From NCBI RefSeq assembly GCF_038502225.1, contig NC_091369.1:15137697-15201696 (forward strand): a DNA stretch of 64,000 nt, read 5' to 3'. Positions 14,410 through 26,739 of the stretch are shown here, piece by piece; position 1 is the first letter of the stretch, and the number at the start of each line of letters is the position of its first letter. The notes under the pieces were generated by a model, which was not told the origin of the DNA, searched no databases, and worked only from the letters and a program-made list of their open reading frames with translations. A program made the translations under genes and the position numbers. Source of the DNA: Cherax quadricarinatus (taxonomy: Eukaryota > Arthropoda > Malacostraca > Decapoda > Parastacidae).

Positions 14410-16485
14410 TTAATAATGAATGTAATGGAGGGGGGTTTGGTGGGAGTAGTGATGGTAGTTGGGGAAGTAGGGCGGTTTGTTGGTATAGAATGGTAGTTAT
14501 AGGGGGTGGTAAAGGTGGTAAAAGTGGTAGTTTTTGGTGGTGGTGGTGAATTTTATGGTGGGAGGTGGGGGTAGTTTTGGGGGGTGGTGGTGATGGTGGG
14601 GTGGTTTGGGGGTGTGGTGGTGGTGATGGTGGTAATTGTGGTGGTGGGTGGTGGAATTTTGGGGTGGTGGTGTGGGGGGTAATGTGGTGGTGGTAGTGAT
14701 GGTGGGGGATGGTGGGGAGGGGGTAAAAGTGGTAAATGGTGGGGGTGGTAGGGGGTAAAATTTTGGGGGGGGTGGTGAGGTGGTGGTATGGGGGTGGTGG
14801 TGGTAGTTGGGGGTAAGTGGTGGGGGTGGTGATGTGGTTGGTGGTTTTGGTGATGATGGTGGTAAAGGGGGTGGTTGGTGGGTGATGATGGGGGTAATTG
14901 TGGGGGGTTGGGGGTGATGGGTGGTGGTGGTGATGGTGATGGTGGAATTTTGGTGGTGGTGGTGGTTTGGTGGATGGGGTGATAGTGGGGGAATGGTTTG
15001 GGGGTGATGATGATGGTGGTAATTTTGGTGGGGGAGGGGGATGGGGGTTAAGGGGGGTGGTGGAATTTGGGGGTGGTGATGGTGTTTGGGGAAAAGTGGT
15101 GGTGGTGAGGAATTGGGGGTAAGTGTGGTGGTGGTGATGGTGGGAATTGTGGGGGTGGGATGTGGTGGGTGGTAATTGTGGTGGTGGTGATGAAGATGGT
15201 GGTAATTGGTGGTGGTGATGATGGTGGTGGTAATTTTGGTGGGGGTGATGGTGATGGTGGTTTTTTTGGGGGTGGTATTGGGATGATGGTAAGTGGTGGT
15301 GGTGATGAAGGTGGGGGGTAATGTGGTGGTGGGGGGGTGGTGTGGTGGTAAATTTTGGGTGCAGGTGGTGGTAATGGGGGTGGGGGTGGGATGGGTGGTG
15401 GTAAAGGGGGTGGATGGTGATGGTGGTAATGTGGTGGGGGTGGTGATGGTGGGGGAATTTTGGTGGTGGTGATGGTGGTGGTGGTAAGTGGTTTGGGGAA
15501 AAGTGGTGGTGTGGTGGTGGTGGTGGTGGTGGTGGGGTGATGATGGTGGTGGTGGTGGTGATGGGTTTTGGTGTGGTGGGTGGTGATGATGGTGGTGGTT
15601 GAGGGGATGATTTGGGGTGGTGATGGGGGTGGTGGTGGTGGTGGTGATGGGTGTGGTGGTGGTGGAGGTGATGGTTTTGGTGGTGGTGGTGGTGATGGTG
15701 GTGGGGGGTGATGATGGTGGTGGTGGTGATGATGGGATGGTGGTGGTGGTGATGATGGGTGATGGTGGTGGTGGTGGTGGGGGTGGAAAAGGGGGTGGTG
15801 GTGGGATGGTGGGTGGTGGTGGTGGTGGGGGTGATGGTGGTAATAAGGGGAGGTGGTGGTAAGGGGGTGGTGGTGGTGGAGGTGGGTGGGTGGTGGTGGT
15901 GGGTAAAGTGGTGGTGGGTGGGAGGGTGATGGTGGTGGTAAAAGGGGGTGGTGGTGGGGGTGATGGTGGTGGGTGGTGGTGGTGGTGGTGGTGGTGGTGG
16001 GGTGATGGTGTTGGAGGTGATGGTGGGGGTAATGTGGTGGGGTGGTGGGGTGAGGTGGTGGTGGGGCTGATGGTGGGGGGTGGTGGGGTGGTGGTTTGGG
16101 GAAAAGGGGGTGGTGTGGGGAGTGATGGGGGGGTGGTAAAAGTGGTGGTGGTAAGGTGATGTTGGTAAATTGGGTGGGGTGATGGTGGGGGGTAAAATTT
16201 GGGGGGGAAAAATGGTGGGGGGTAATGGGTGTGGTGGGGGTGGTGGTGGTGGTAAAAATGGTGGTGGTGGGGGGATGGTTTGGGGAATTTGTTGGTGGTG
16301 GTAAAGGTGGGTGGTGGGGGGTGATGGGTGGTGGGGGGTGGTGTAAGGTGGTGGTTTGGGGGTGGTGGTAATGGTGGTGGGGTGGTTGGTGGTGGTGATT
16401 GGTGATGGTGGAATGGTGGTGGTAAAGGTGGTGGTTTTTGGGGGGTTTAATTGGGGGGTGATTTGGTTGGTGGGGGTGAAAGGGC
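14410..16485 (+). repeat. GGT/GAT-rich satellite, about 2.1 kb, strongly strand-asymmetric
   Basis: The plus strand is made almost only of G and T with few A and almost no C: repeated ggtggtgat, gatggtgg and gtggtaaa words. The complementary strand therefore yields a spurious 518-codon frame of Pro, His and Thr, which I do not call as a gene. Long G-run density gives obvious potential for G-quadruplexes on the plus strand. Part of the length and some g-runs may be inflated because the tract lies in the low-quality block. Confidence 0.7.
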
Positions 16486-16971
16486 CCGTAATTCATTCTG
16501 TTTTTGGTTTTGGGGAACTGGTGCTGGGAAAAGGTAGGGAGGGAACCAAGAAAGCAACAAATAAAAAAACCAACAGAAACGCCCCAATAACCCCTTGTAA
16601 ACAAAAAAAAAGCAGTAGCAAGGAAAAGAAAAGTTTAAGGGGAAAACTTATAATGAAAAGTCGAAGTTTTTAATTTTCTGTTCCCTTTTGTAACCTTTTT
16701 TTTTGAAGAAAATTACCGTTGGAAAATTTTTAAATTTCCCCCGTTTTCTATGGGTATTTTCTTTTTAAAAGTATTTTAGAAATAATTTCAATAATTTTGT
16801 CGTATCTTCTACAGTATTTGGCAATTAAGAGGTGAAACAAGAACAAATATCTCAATACTTCGGCCTGGAGCAATTACAAGTTAACTCATATTTTGAAAAG
16901 GAATGTTTAGACTGCGTTTCGATCCAGCCATCGGTCCGTTTAGTTCATTATCAAGTTACGACTGGACTAGA

Positions 16972-17125
16972 TAAACCATACCGCAGGCGGGAATAGAACC
17001 CGTGGTCTGAGAGTCTCAAAACTCCAGACCGTCGCGTTAGCCCACTAATCGCGAGTTCTATCCCCACCCGTGTAATGGTTTGTTTGCAATCGTGTCATTA
17101 CGATTTCGTGAGTCATGGACTGGAT
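16972..17125. repeat. tRNA-derived SINE fragment, head-to-head inverted pair
   Basis: The left half (minus strand) contains a tRNA-like head with a B-box-like ggttctattcc. The right half (plus strand) contains a second B-box-like segment (gagttctatcc) followed by the family tail atggtttgtttgcaatcgtg. The two heads face each other, so this is a truncated inverted pair, the same arrangement as at 24,881-24,945 and 40,283-40,366. It is not a functional tRNA gene: no full cloverleaf can be drawn. Flanks 16,800-16,970 and 17,126-17,475 show nothing recognisable. Confidence 0.6.
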
Positions 17126-17475
17126 AGTTGTCACAGATGAACCATGAAAAATATCTTCTCTATAAATTGGATTAATTCATATGTGGAACAATAAAATGCT
17201 ATGAGTAGGAGACACATCCGTCTTCCAGTAAGAGAAGCGTTGATTTCTGCCCGATCTAAGTATCTTCAAAACTTGAATATTTATTAATTTGTGTTTCGTA
17301 AAATTAAGGTATGTTAATCAATATGTACGTGGATTTAAGAGGCAATAAAGAAATGGCGTGGACCAGGAGCTTAAGTCTAACCTTGCGAGGCATACATTAG
17401 ACTTGGAGGACGTCCTTGGAGGGCGAATGTCACTGTAGTTTTGGGGGGACTAATAAGATCTCAAGAAACTCCATG

Positions 17476-17606
17476 ACATCTCTAAGATTGAAGATTGAGA
17501 CACTTATGCAATATATGGGAATCTTAATAAAGATTCCCATATGTTGCATAAGTGTTTCAATCTTCAACTTATCGGTTTTCAAACCATTTATCACATCTCT
17601 AAGATT
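17476..17606. mobile_element. 103-bp palindromic insertion with 14-bp target-site duplication
   Basis: Direct copies of acatctctaagatt lie at 17,476-17,489 and 17,593-17,606 and delimit a 103-bp insert. The insert is an inverted dimer: arms at about 17,490-17,528 and 17,530-17,570 read aataaagattccc, then tgttgcataagtgttt outward. This arm matches the segment just 3' of the hammerhead-like module in the 59.8-kb element (aataaagatacccagatgttgca). It therefore looks like the same superfamily with the ribozyme-like part deleted. Such short inverted inserts with 10-15 bp duplications fit PLE-type integration, which is inference. Confidence 0.65.
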
Positions 17607-17885
17607 CACACTTCTCATGTTTACTAGGCAATGCTAAATGCCAAATGTACCTGCCCAGCCAGGTTTGATGACTATAGAGATATGCGGATCGCTGACTGCA
17701 ACAGTTTGGTTGACTAAGCAACCAACAAAGCCTAACCTCAAACTTGGCATAAACAGTAGAATAACTGTTTTTATATTCCTTGAACAAGTTCTTCCTCGCG
17801 TTTCAACACTACTGAACTCCAGAATCTTAACCTATTATCTTCAGCGAAGGATAATTTATAGTCAGATATGCGAGTGTTGCAGTTG

Positions 17886-18105
17886 TAGCAGTAAGTAGTA
17901 GTAGTAGTAGTAGCAGGAATAGTAGGAGTAGCAATAACAGGAATATCATCATCATCATGATTCTTATCATCAGCATCAGCAGCACAAGCAGCAGTAGTAG
18001 TAACAGTAGAAGTAGCAAAAGCAACAACACTAGAGGCAGCGGCAATAGTTGCGGTAATATCAGCTGCAGCAGTAATTACAGCAGCAGCAGCAGGACATAT
18101 ACAGA
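17886..18105 (+). repeat. Imperfect (AGT)n/(AGC)n/(ATC)n trinucleotide tract
   Basis: Tandem agt, agc and atc triplets with scattered substitutions cover about 220 bases and give leucine- or serine-rich frames with no meaning. The adjoining 18,160-18,600 is C/T-rich with ttccc and tctcc words. 18,770-19,055 contains loose repeats of ttttcacggcgttgatg. Nothing coding was seen in 17,607-19,200. Confidence 0.6.
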
Positions 18106-19223
18106 GGCGTCAGCACCTGGGTGAGTCAACAAGAGACAGATGGTAGACGGACAATGTCTCCCTCCAGTTAATTTACCCCTTCCTTGCCTGTCTCTCCTTC
18201 CCCTCCCCTTCCCTCTGCACACACATAACCAGTTCGTCCCATTCACAACCATTCTCCAATTTTCGTCTGCCCTTCCTAGACCTCTTCCCTAACCTTCCCC
18301 CTTCTCTTCCTTCACCTTTCTCTCCCCTTCCTTGAGCCTAACATTCCCTCTCTTCCTTCTCCCTACACTCTCACTCCTTTTCCATCTCCTACTTTACCCT
18401 TCCACGTCCCTCCTTCACACCCCTTCCCTTCCCATACCCCCTCTTCCACTCTCTTCCCAGCTCCTTCCGAACATTTACCCTCTTCTCTCTTTCATTTCCC
18501 CCACTTCTCTCTTCCCTTCCAATTCCCCTCTTTACCCTTCCCCTCCTCTTGGACCTCCCCTCTGTCCCCCCCCCCTCTCTACCCCTCCAACCTCGTTAAT
18601 TATATTTATTTCTGACTCATTCTGGTCAATTATTAACAAAGTTATTTCCAAGTGTTTTTTTTTTATTCATTGAGGAAAATAATAATTGCTGACTTTAATT
18701 AATTCCTCCCCTTGTTGAGCCAACATTTTATTAGTTTCCGGTAATATTGGTTCACTGTCGCAGGGATGTTATGATGTTATTTTCACCGCACGGAGAACAA
18801 CGTTATTCTCACGGTGTGATTCCTCTGTGATTTTTATCGGCGTTGATCTTATTCTCCGGTGGAGATGCAATAGAATCATACTATGTTGGTAACATTATTT
18901 TCACTACCTTGACAATAACATTCTTATGGTGCTGGTGCGATGAAATGATTTTCACGACATCGATAAAGACTATTTTCACGGTGTTGATGCGACATTATAT
19001 TCACGGCATTGATAAGACTCACAAACTCTTGGTGTTATTATCACGGTGCTCATGAAATAACAGTATTTTCAACGTAATTTCAGCGTTAATCCGATAACAC
19101 GAGTTATAACGGAATAATTAATTTAGTGAACATCTTTCAGCTAATCAAGTCTTTCTTACAAACAACAAGAACTCTGACATATTTCAATGACCAGAAAAAC
19201 TTCAAACACTGTTATAATAGCTG

Positions 19224-19225
<2 letters not shown>

Positions 19226-19301
<76 letters not shown>

Positions 19302-19324
19302 ATATACATTATATATATATACAT

Positions 19325-19408
<84 letters not shown>

Positions 19409-19756
19409 CCGAATATGTAAAACTGGTCAATTAACAAAACTCGTTTAAAATTAAGTCCTTTCTGAAATTTTCTCTTATACCTTCAAAGATATATTTTTTT
19501 CATTAATGTTAATGTAAAAATTTTTAATTTTGCACAAAAAGATTCTTAGAAAACTTACCTAACCTTTTTATAACAAGAACAATTTATTTTACGTTTACAA
19601 TAATTTAATACTAAACAAACACAGTGAAATATATTTTTTTCGTTAGGTTCAGAATGATTTTGGCGAAATTATTGCATACACAAATTTTCACTTGTCCTAT
19701 ATGGCAAGATGAGCGTTGCTATTTAAGCCAAGATCGCAAGTTCTGCCTATTCGGCA

Positions 19757-19843
<87 letters not shown>
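19226..19843 (+). mobile_element. (TA)n-flanked inverted-repeat element, copy 1
   Basis: A core of about 353 bp (19,406-19,758) sits between (TA)n tracts at 19,226-19,405 and 19,759-19,843. The core begins gtgccgaata and ends tattcggcac, so it has terminal inverted repeats, and it has close relatives at 26,908-27,257 (opposite strand) and 44,495-44,879. The left end lacks the first three bases present in the other copies. No open frame supports a transposase, so this is a MITE-like non-autonomous element with a strong preference for TA repeats, or one that carries them with it. The transposase family is unknown to me. Confidence 0.65.
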
Positions 19844-19845
<2 letters not shown>

Positions 19846-20543
19846 ACACGCACACAGTTTTACGGGCTTTCAGTACTATAGGTCATTATCTTATAGTAAA
19901 TCAGATACTATCAGGGAATGGTGTGAACTTTCAGCATTAATACAGAGACATACACACCTTATGGTGTATAGATGAGGTAGTAAATTCTCAACACTTATAC
20001 ACTGATGAATATTCACATGTGGGTAAACATAATCTTGTGACACTAGTTAGTTGCACCACAGGAAGCATTAAATAGCGAAAAGGTAATAACTTCAATTTTT
20101 TATTTGACAACAAGATTATTAATTAAAAATTGCTGAAAAGTTAGAGTGACTTGTATAAAATAAACCTTTATGGAATATTAATATATTTATGTGGGCGGCG
20201 CTAAGACGGTAGAGGCGATTCAGAACCTGAGACATACAAGGCAATCTGATTCGAACTGCTGATAGGAGGGTGTAACTTTAATTCCATGGATTAAGAACCA
20301 CTCACTGACATCAAAACACTGCCCTCTAAGGGTAAGAAGCATATATGCCTAACTACTGAACAAGGACATGCACATTACTCCCTTAGGTAGACACTGAAGC
20401 AGCAGCTGTGTCGTGAGCCACGCAATCTGTTCCCCTGAGAACAATAATACTCTCGTGTCAGGATACCTTAGTCTTAATGGGCATTGTTATTAAAAGTTGC
20501 AAGAGGACGTGTAGACATCACATCAGGTAATTTTTTCCTGTAC

Positions 20544-22423
<1,880 letters not shown>

Positions 22424-23029
22424 GTCAAACACTTTGTTTCTGCTATCTTTTCCTTTTATTTTCCAGAAATCATTTTATTTGATGTCTTTTTTGCGACAAT
22501 GTGACCAGTGAAATTTAATTAATCAACAGATATTTATAAGCAATAACCATAATCATGTTTATATTACCTGCTTAATTAATTTTAATGTTGGTTTTTTTGC
22601 CCCAAGTGCTGTCAAGTCTAATATTCATTTATATCAGCTTTCATGTGATATTGTTTTCCTGACTAAATATGTCGTTTACACAATATGTAGAGCACTAAAT
22701 TTTTTTTTTGTGTCTGGGGATAAAAGTTTGTCATGTTACATCAGTCAAAACTAGATATTTTCCTTGTTGATTTTCAAGACTCAAGAGAACAACTAAAATA
22801 TTTGAGACAATTTGAGTGAAATTTAATTCACAGGATATGATTACATTTTTGTCACGAATTTTCCCATAGTTACTTTTCAATGTGTGCATAGTGCATCTTA
22901 GATCAGTTGTTCATGTTCATAAAACAGTCACTTATGAGGAGAGACTGAGAGACCTGAATCTGCGTTCTCTAGAACGGCGTAGAATTACGGGAAAGAATGA
23001 ATGAGGTGTGTAAATGGAAAACAGGAATC

Positions 23030-23253
23030 AAGGGGATGTATGTTAAGTAAAAAGACACAAATGCAACTAATGTGACATTTTTATTGTGGCAACGTTTCGC
23101 TCTCCGGGAGCTTTATCAAGCTGTTACAAACAGTACACGGACAAAGAGGGTGTATATAGGCTAAGAGTGAAGTATAATACTGGTAGTAGAATAAAAATAT
23201 GGTAGAGCAATCAACTTGCACAAGAGTAAAAAGCTATTTATAAAGGGGATGTA
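23030..23253 (-). mobile_element. 202-bp HHL-2 element with 11-bp target-site duplication and hammerhead-like module
   Basis: Direct repeats of aaggggatgta at 23,030-23,040 and 23,243-23,253 bound an insert at 23,041-23,242 inside a LINE remnant. On the minus strand it carries the module TTGATAA, one extra A, GCTC/GAGC stem with loop CCGGA, GAA, ACGT, T, then GCCACAATAAA. Stem I can form as GC/GC plus TTGT/ACAA around an internal loop. Downstream on that strand come an AATAAA and then gttgcatttgtgtcttt, shared with the 59.8-kb element. The insert has no coding capacity and looks like a non-autonomous PLE terminal-repeat derivative; that assignment is inference. Confidence 0.65.
23084..23129 (-). 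ncRNA. Hammerhead-like ribozyme module HHL-2
   Basis: Reading the minus strand: stem I 5' strand at 23,120-23,129; core UUGAUAA at 23,113-23,119; one extra A at 23,112; stem II GCUC/GAGC at 23,108-23,111 and 23,099-23,102; GAA at 23,096-23,098; palindromic ACGU at 23,092-23,095; residue 17 = U at 23,091, predicted cleavage just 3' of it; stem I 3' strand at 23,084-23,090. Against the canonical core CUGAUGA, position 3 is U and position 8 is A, so the 3-8 pair is kept as U-A. Activity is not demonstrated. Confidence 0.5.
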
Positions 23254-24764
23254 AATAGTGTGTTAAGAATATTTAGCATAGACCGGACTCGCAGGAATGG
23301 TTTTAAGTTGGAAAATTCAGATTCAGGAAGGATATAGGAAAGCACTGGTTTGGTAATAGAGTTGTGGATGAGTGGAACAAACTGCCGAGTACCGTCATAG
23401 ATGCTAAGACGTTGTGTAGTTTTAAAAATAAGTTGGATAAATACAAGAGTGAGTGTGGGTGGGTGCGAGTTGGACCTGATGTTTCCTGACCTAAGTTAAG
23501 GCATTGGCTTAAGGCGGTGGGAGAATTGGACCTGCCTCGCATGGGACAGTAGGCCTGCTACAGTGTTCCTTCTTTATGTTTTTATGTATTTATGTCTTCA
23601 GCTTCAACATTTATATTTTCATGGATGCAGTAGATCATGTTTTTCTGACATGTAGCACTACCCACTTTATGCTTCCATCAATAAGTTCCCAGACATGTTC
23701 CAAACATGTTCCAAACATTTTCCTAAGTTTTCAATTTATGGGTTCACTTATTGCATTATTAATTTTCCCGATTTTCAGTAAACTGAGAATGTGGTAGCAT
23801 GAAGTTGTTATCGAACCTTATAAAATTCATTGTTTAAAGCATGAGACTTCTACATATCCATTGTCGTCAGCAAATATGATTTTTATTACTACTGAGAATT
23901 TGTTACATAAATGAAAAGAGTTACGAATAATATATTAATTCGGAGGACGTATAATTAAAGAATGCAAAATTGTGTTGCTTCTGTCCAGTAAAAATCGGTT
24001 AAGGCAGTTTATTTTATGATTATATTATGACATTAAGATAACAACAGCTTGCAAAAAATAAAAAATAAGAAAAAACAGCCATACAAGGCGGCGTGTTGGT
24101 CATGTTGCGTCATCGATCACCACACACAGTTGGGTCAGCTGTTCGTGTCTTCCTCGGTAAAACTCACTTTTGTATATATGTAATTTATCTGCATTATATT
24201 ACTATGATTAATTACTATTAAGTTTTCTATATAACAGTTACGCAGCCACACAAATATTACATACAAATTCCATAGAAAGAACATGACTTAATTTTCTACA
24301 TGAGAGTGAGCAGGTTGTATCATCGACCAAACAAGTAAATTTTTTACGAATATATCAACCAGAAGCGAAAATTTTCACAGGATAAGCAAGAGTATATTTT
24401 ATATTTTATTTCTATATATTTATGTATTATCCGTTCACATATATCTTTCCTTAAGTATGTATCTGTTCATGAGTGTGTTGCCTACGTGTGTGTGTGTGTG
24501 TGTGTGTGTGTTATCTGTCCTTGTGTGTGTTATCTGTTACTGAGAGTGTTATCTATGAATGTGTACGCGTTAGATGTTTTTTTGTGTTATGAGTGTGTTA
24601 TCTATTTATGTGCTGGTTTCAAATAATGTGTGTATTATCTGTTCATATGTGTACATTATATTCACGCACATATTCCATTCATGTTTGCTTTGTTCATTTG
24701 TGTTATCTATTCATGTTCGTTCTCATTCATTTGTACTGTTTGAATGTGTACATTTCCTTCCATA

Positions 24765-24880
24765 TGTATTCTTAGTTTTGTGTGTGTGCTTCTCTACATG
24801 TGTATTCTTAGTTTTGTGTGTGCGCTTCTCTACATGTGTATTCTTAGTTTTGTGTGTGCTTCTCTACATGTGTATTCTTA
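24765..24880 (+). repeat. 36-bp minisatellite, left part
   Basis: About three copies of a unit close to 36 bases (atgtgtattcttagttttgt, then gtgtgtgcttctctac) precede the SINE array inserted at 24,881. Some units are 2-4 bases shorter through loss of GT. The GT-rich DNA at 24,485-24,760 leads into it. The stretch 23,580-24,480 is A/T-rich and shows nothing recognisable. Confidence 0.85.
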
Positions 24881-25805
24881 AACCATACCCCCGGCCGGGA
24901 TTGAACCCGCGGTCATAGAGTCTCAAAACTCTAACCCCCGGCCGGGGGTATGGTTTATTTGCAATCGTGTCATTACGATTTCTTAAGTCATGTTGACGGC
25001 AGTGAAGGGACTTGAGCTAGAGTTCGTCACGGCCACGCTAGCTGGAGATTCGTCTGTAAAAACTTGCATTTGTGGTCACAGAGGTGCCTGTGCTAACCTT
25101 CCTATGGTGTAGAAATATACCTAGTTGGATGAATCTTATTGTGGCTAGCTGGTCTAGTGGTTAGCGCGACGGGCTGGAGTTTTGAGACTCTATGACCGCG
25201 GGTTCAATCCCGGCCGGGGGTATGGTTTATTTGCAATCGTGTCATTACGATTTCTTAAGTCATGTTGACGGCAGTGAAGGGACTTGAGCTAGAGTTCGTC
25301 ACGGCCACGCTAGCTGGAGATTCGTCTGTAAAAACTTGCATTTGTGGTCACAGAGGTGCCTGTGCTAACCTTCCTATGGTGTAGAAATATACCTAGTTGG
25401 ATGAATCTTATTGTGGCTAGCTGGTCTAGTGGTTAGCGCGACGGGCTGGAGTTTTGAGACTCTATGACCGCGGGTTCAATCCCGGCCGGGGGTATGGTTT
25501 ATTTGCAATCGTGTCATTACGATTTCTTAAGTCATGTTGACGGCAGTGAAGGGACTTGAGCTAGAGTTCGTCACGGCCACGCTAGCTGGAGATTCGTCTG
25601 TAAAAACTTGCATTTGTGGTCACAGAGGTGCCTGTGCTAACCTTCCTATGGTGTAGAAATATACCTAGTTGGATGAATCTTATTGTGGCTAGCTGGTCTA
25701 GTGGTTAGCGCGACGGGCTGGAGTTTTGAGACTCTATGACCGCGGGTTCAATCCCGGCCGGGGGTATGGTTTATTTGCAATCGTGTCATTACGATTTCTT
25801 AAGTC
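24881..25805 (+). mobile_element. Tandem tRNA-derived SINE array inserted in a minisatellite
   Basis: A 925-bp insert interrupts the 36-bp minisatellite; atgtgtattctta lies on both sides (24,868-24,880 and 25,806-25,818), consistent with a 13-bp target duplication, although the host repeat makes that ambiguous. It starts with a truncated inverted tRNA-like head (24,881-24,934) and continues as near-identical 272-bp units starting at 25,141, 25,413 and 25,685. Each unit has a pol III-type A box (tggtctagtgg, first at 25,150) and B box (ggttcaatccc, first at 25,201). These are followed by atggtttatttgcaatcgtg and a body without coding content. Neighbouring units appear essentially identical, which implies recent amplification. 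Confidence 0.75.
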
Positions 25806-26318
25806 ATGTGTATTCTTAGTTTTGTGTGTGCTTCTCTACATGTGTATTCTTAGTTTTGTGTGTGTGTTTCTCTACATGTGTATTCTTAGTTTTGTGTGTG
25901 TGCTTCTCTACATGTGTATTCTTAGTTTTGTGTGTGTGCTTCTCTACATGTGTATTCTTAGTTTTGTGTGTGTGCTTCTCTACATGTGTATTCTTAGTTT
26001 TGTGTGTGTGCTTCTCTACATGTGTATTCTTAGTTTTGTGTGTGTGCTTCTCTACATGTGTATTCTTAGTTTTGTGTGTGTGCTTCTCTACATGTGTATT
26101 CTTAGTTTTGTGTGTGTGCTTCTCTACATGTGTATTCTTAGTTTTGTGTGTGTGCTTCTCTACATGTGTATTCTTAGTTTTGTGTGTGCGCTTCTCTACA
26201 TGTGTATTCTTAGTTTTGTGTGTGCGCTTCTCTACATGTGTATTCTTAGTTTTGTGTGTGCTTCTCTACATGTGTATTCTTAGTTTTGTGTGTGTGCTTC
26301 TCTACATGTGTATTCTTG
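25806..26318 (+). repeat. 36-bp minisatellite, right part
   Basis: About 14 further units of the same minisatellite as at 24,765-24,880 continue in the same phase after the SINE array. Because 36 is a multiple of three, all three frames stay open and give repetitive Cys/Val/Phe-rich frames; these are not genes. Confidence 0.9.
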
Positions 26319-26359
26319 TTCATGTGAGTAATTCCGTTTGTATGTGTGGGGGGGAGGGG

Positions 26360-26735
26360 AAGGGGGTTGTGAATGCTTTCTCTTAGGAGGTCAGAGAACT
26401 GAAGACCTAAAAAATAATAACCCAGAGACTTATTTAACTGATAAATATTTAGTTTTTGCAAGTCTACCTTTCATAAGAAGACTTACAGATGTCTGTTTTA
26501 TACAAGTTTCCTCGGCTGATACTTCTTTACATCTTCACAGTCTCATTGACATCTTGAAAATACTGTATAACATTATTCTCTTCATCGTCGATTCAGGATT
26601 ATATTAGAATTAATAATCAAGAATTTCTGTGTTAACATATGAGTGGCAAAGAGTTTGGATTGTGACATTCGATATGTGTGCGAGGGAATGTGTGTTTACG
26701 TACATATCAGAGACGAGACGAAAATAAATAAAAAA
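26360..26735 (+). repeat. Dispersed repeat, copy A (pair with 37,216-37,590)
   Basis: gaatgctttctctt, tgatacttctttac, cttgaaaatactgtataaca and gattcaggattatattagaa occur here in the same order and spacing as at 37,216-37,590, with many small differences. Both copies follow a GT/G-rich tract. The shared region has no long open frame, and I do not recognise the family. Confidence 0.6.
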
Positions 26736-26739
26736 AAGG

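Larger units (their letters stand above)
290..16750. other. Block of homopolymer-inflated, probably low-quality sequence
   Basis: From about 290 to 16,750 the sequence consists largely of short runs of three to eight identical bases, with far fewer mixed words than the DNA to the right. The texture changes back to ordinary sequence around 16,650-16,800. No reading frame in this block resembles a known protein. A repeat recognisable at 13,630-13,740 differs from its clean relatives near 43.4 kb mainly by conversion of mixed bases into runs, which points to consensus error rather than biology. All annotations inside the block are therefore unreliable, and frames of 60-120 codons here should not be treated as genes. 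Recognisable contents are (GT)n at about 1,985-2,030 and 3,223-3,268, AT-only stretches at 8,440-8,720, (TAA)n at 8,940-8,992 and the entries listed separately. Confidence 0.7.
22935..23560 (+). pseudogene. LINE (CR1/L2/Jockey-like) reverse transcriptase C-terminal remnant, split by an insertion
   Basis: The plus strand encodes YEERLRDLNLRSLERRR, the conserved segment at the C-terminal side of CR1/L2-type LINE reverse transcriptases. Further on come FKLENSDSGR and, near 23,380, VVDEWNKLPSTV-like and FKNKLDKY-like sequence, ending in the usual C-terminal tail. The frame is broken by a 202-bp element inserted at 23,041-23,242; with that set aside, the flanks belong to one copy. Additional frameshifts and stops make it a dead fragment. 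No upstream reverse transcriptase palm is present, which fits a 5'-truncated LINE copy. Confidence 0.75.

Noticed and set aside
15048..16604. A 518-codon minus-strand frame of Pro, His and Thr
   Set aside because: It is the complement of a GGT/GAT satellite with no domain, in a low-quality block; stop codons are simply absent from this composition.
19187..19420. Ile/Tyr-repeat frames in (TA)n tracts here and at 27.2, 43.3, 44.0 and 44.8 kb
   Set aside because: They are direct translations of TA dinucleotide repeats.
25141..25220. A functional tRNA gene
   Set aside because: A and B boxes are good, but the anticodon arm is irregular and the head continues directly into a repeated SINE body.
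25726..26386. Cys/Val-rich frames with a 12-residue period that resemble a secreted repeat protein
   Set aside because: They are translations of the 36-bp minisatellite, open in all three frames, with no start context or unique sequence.
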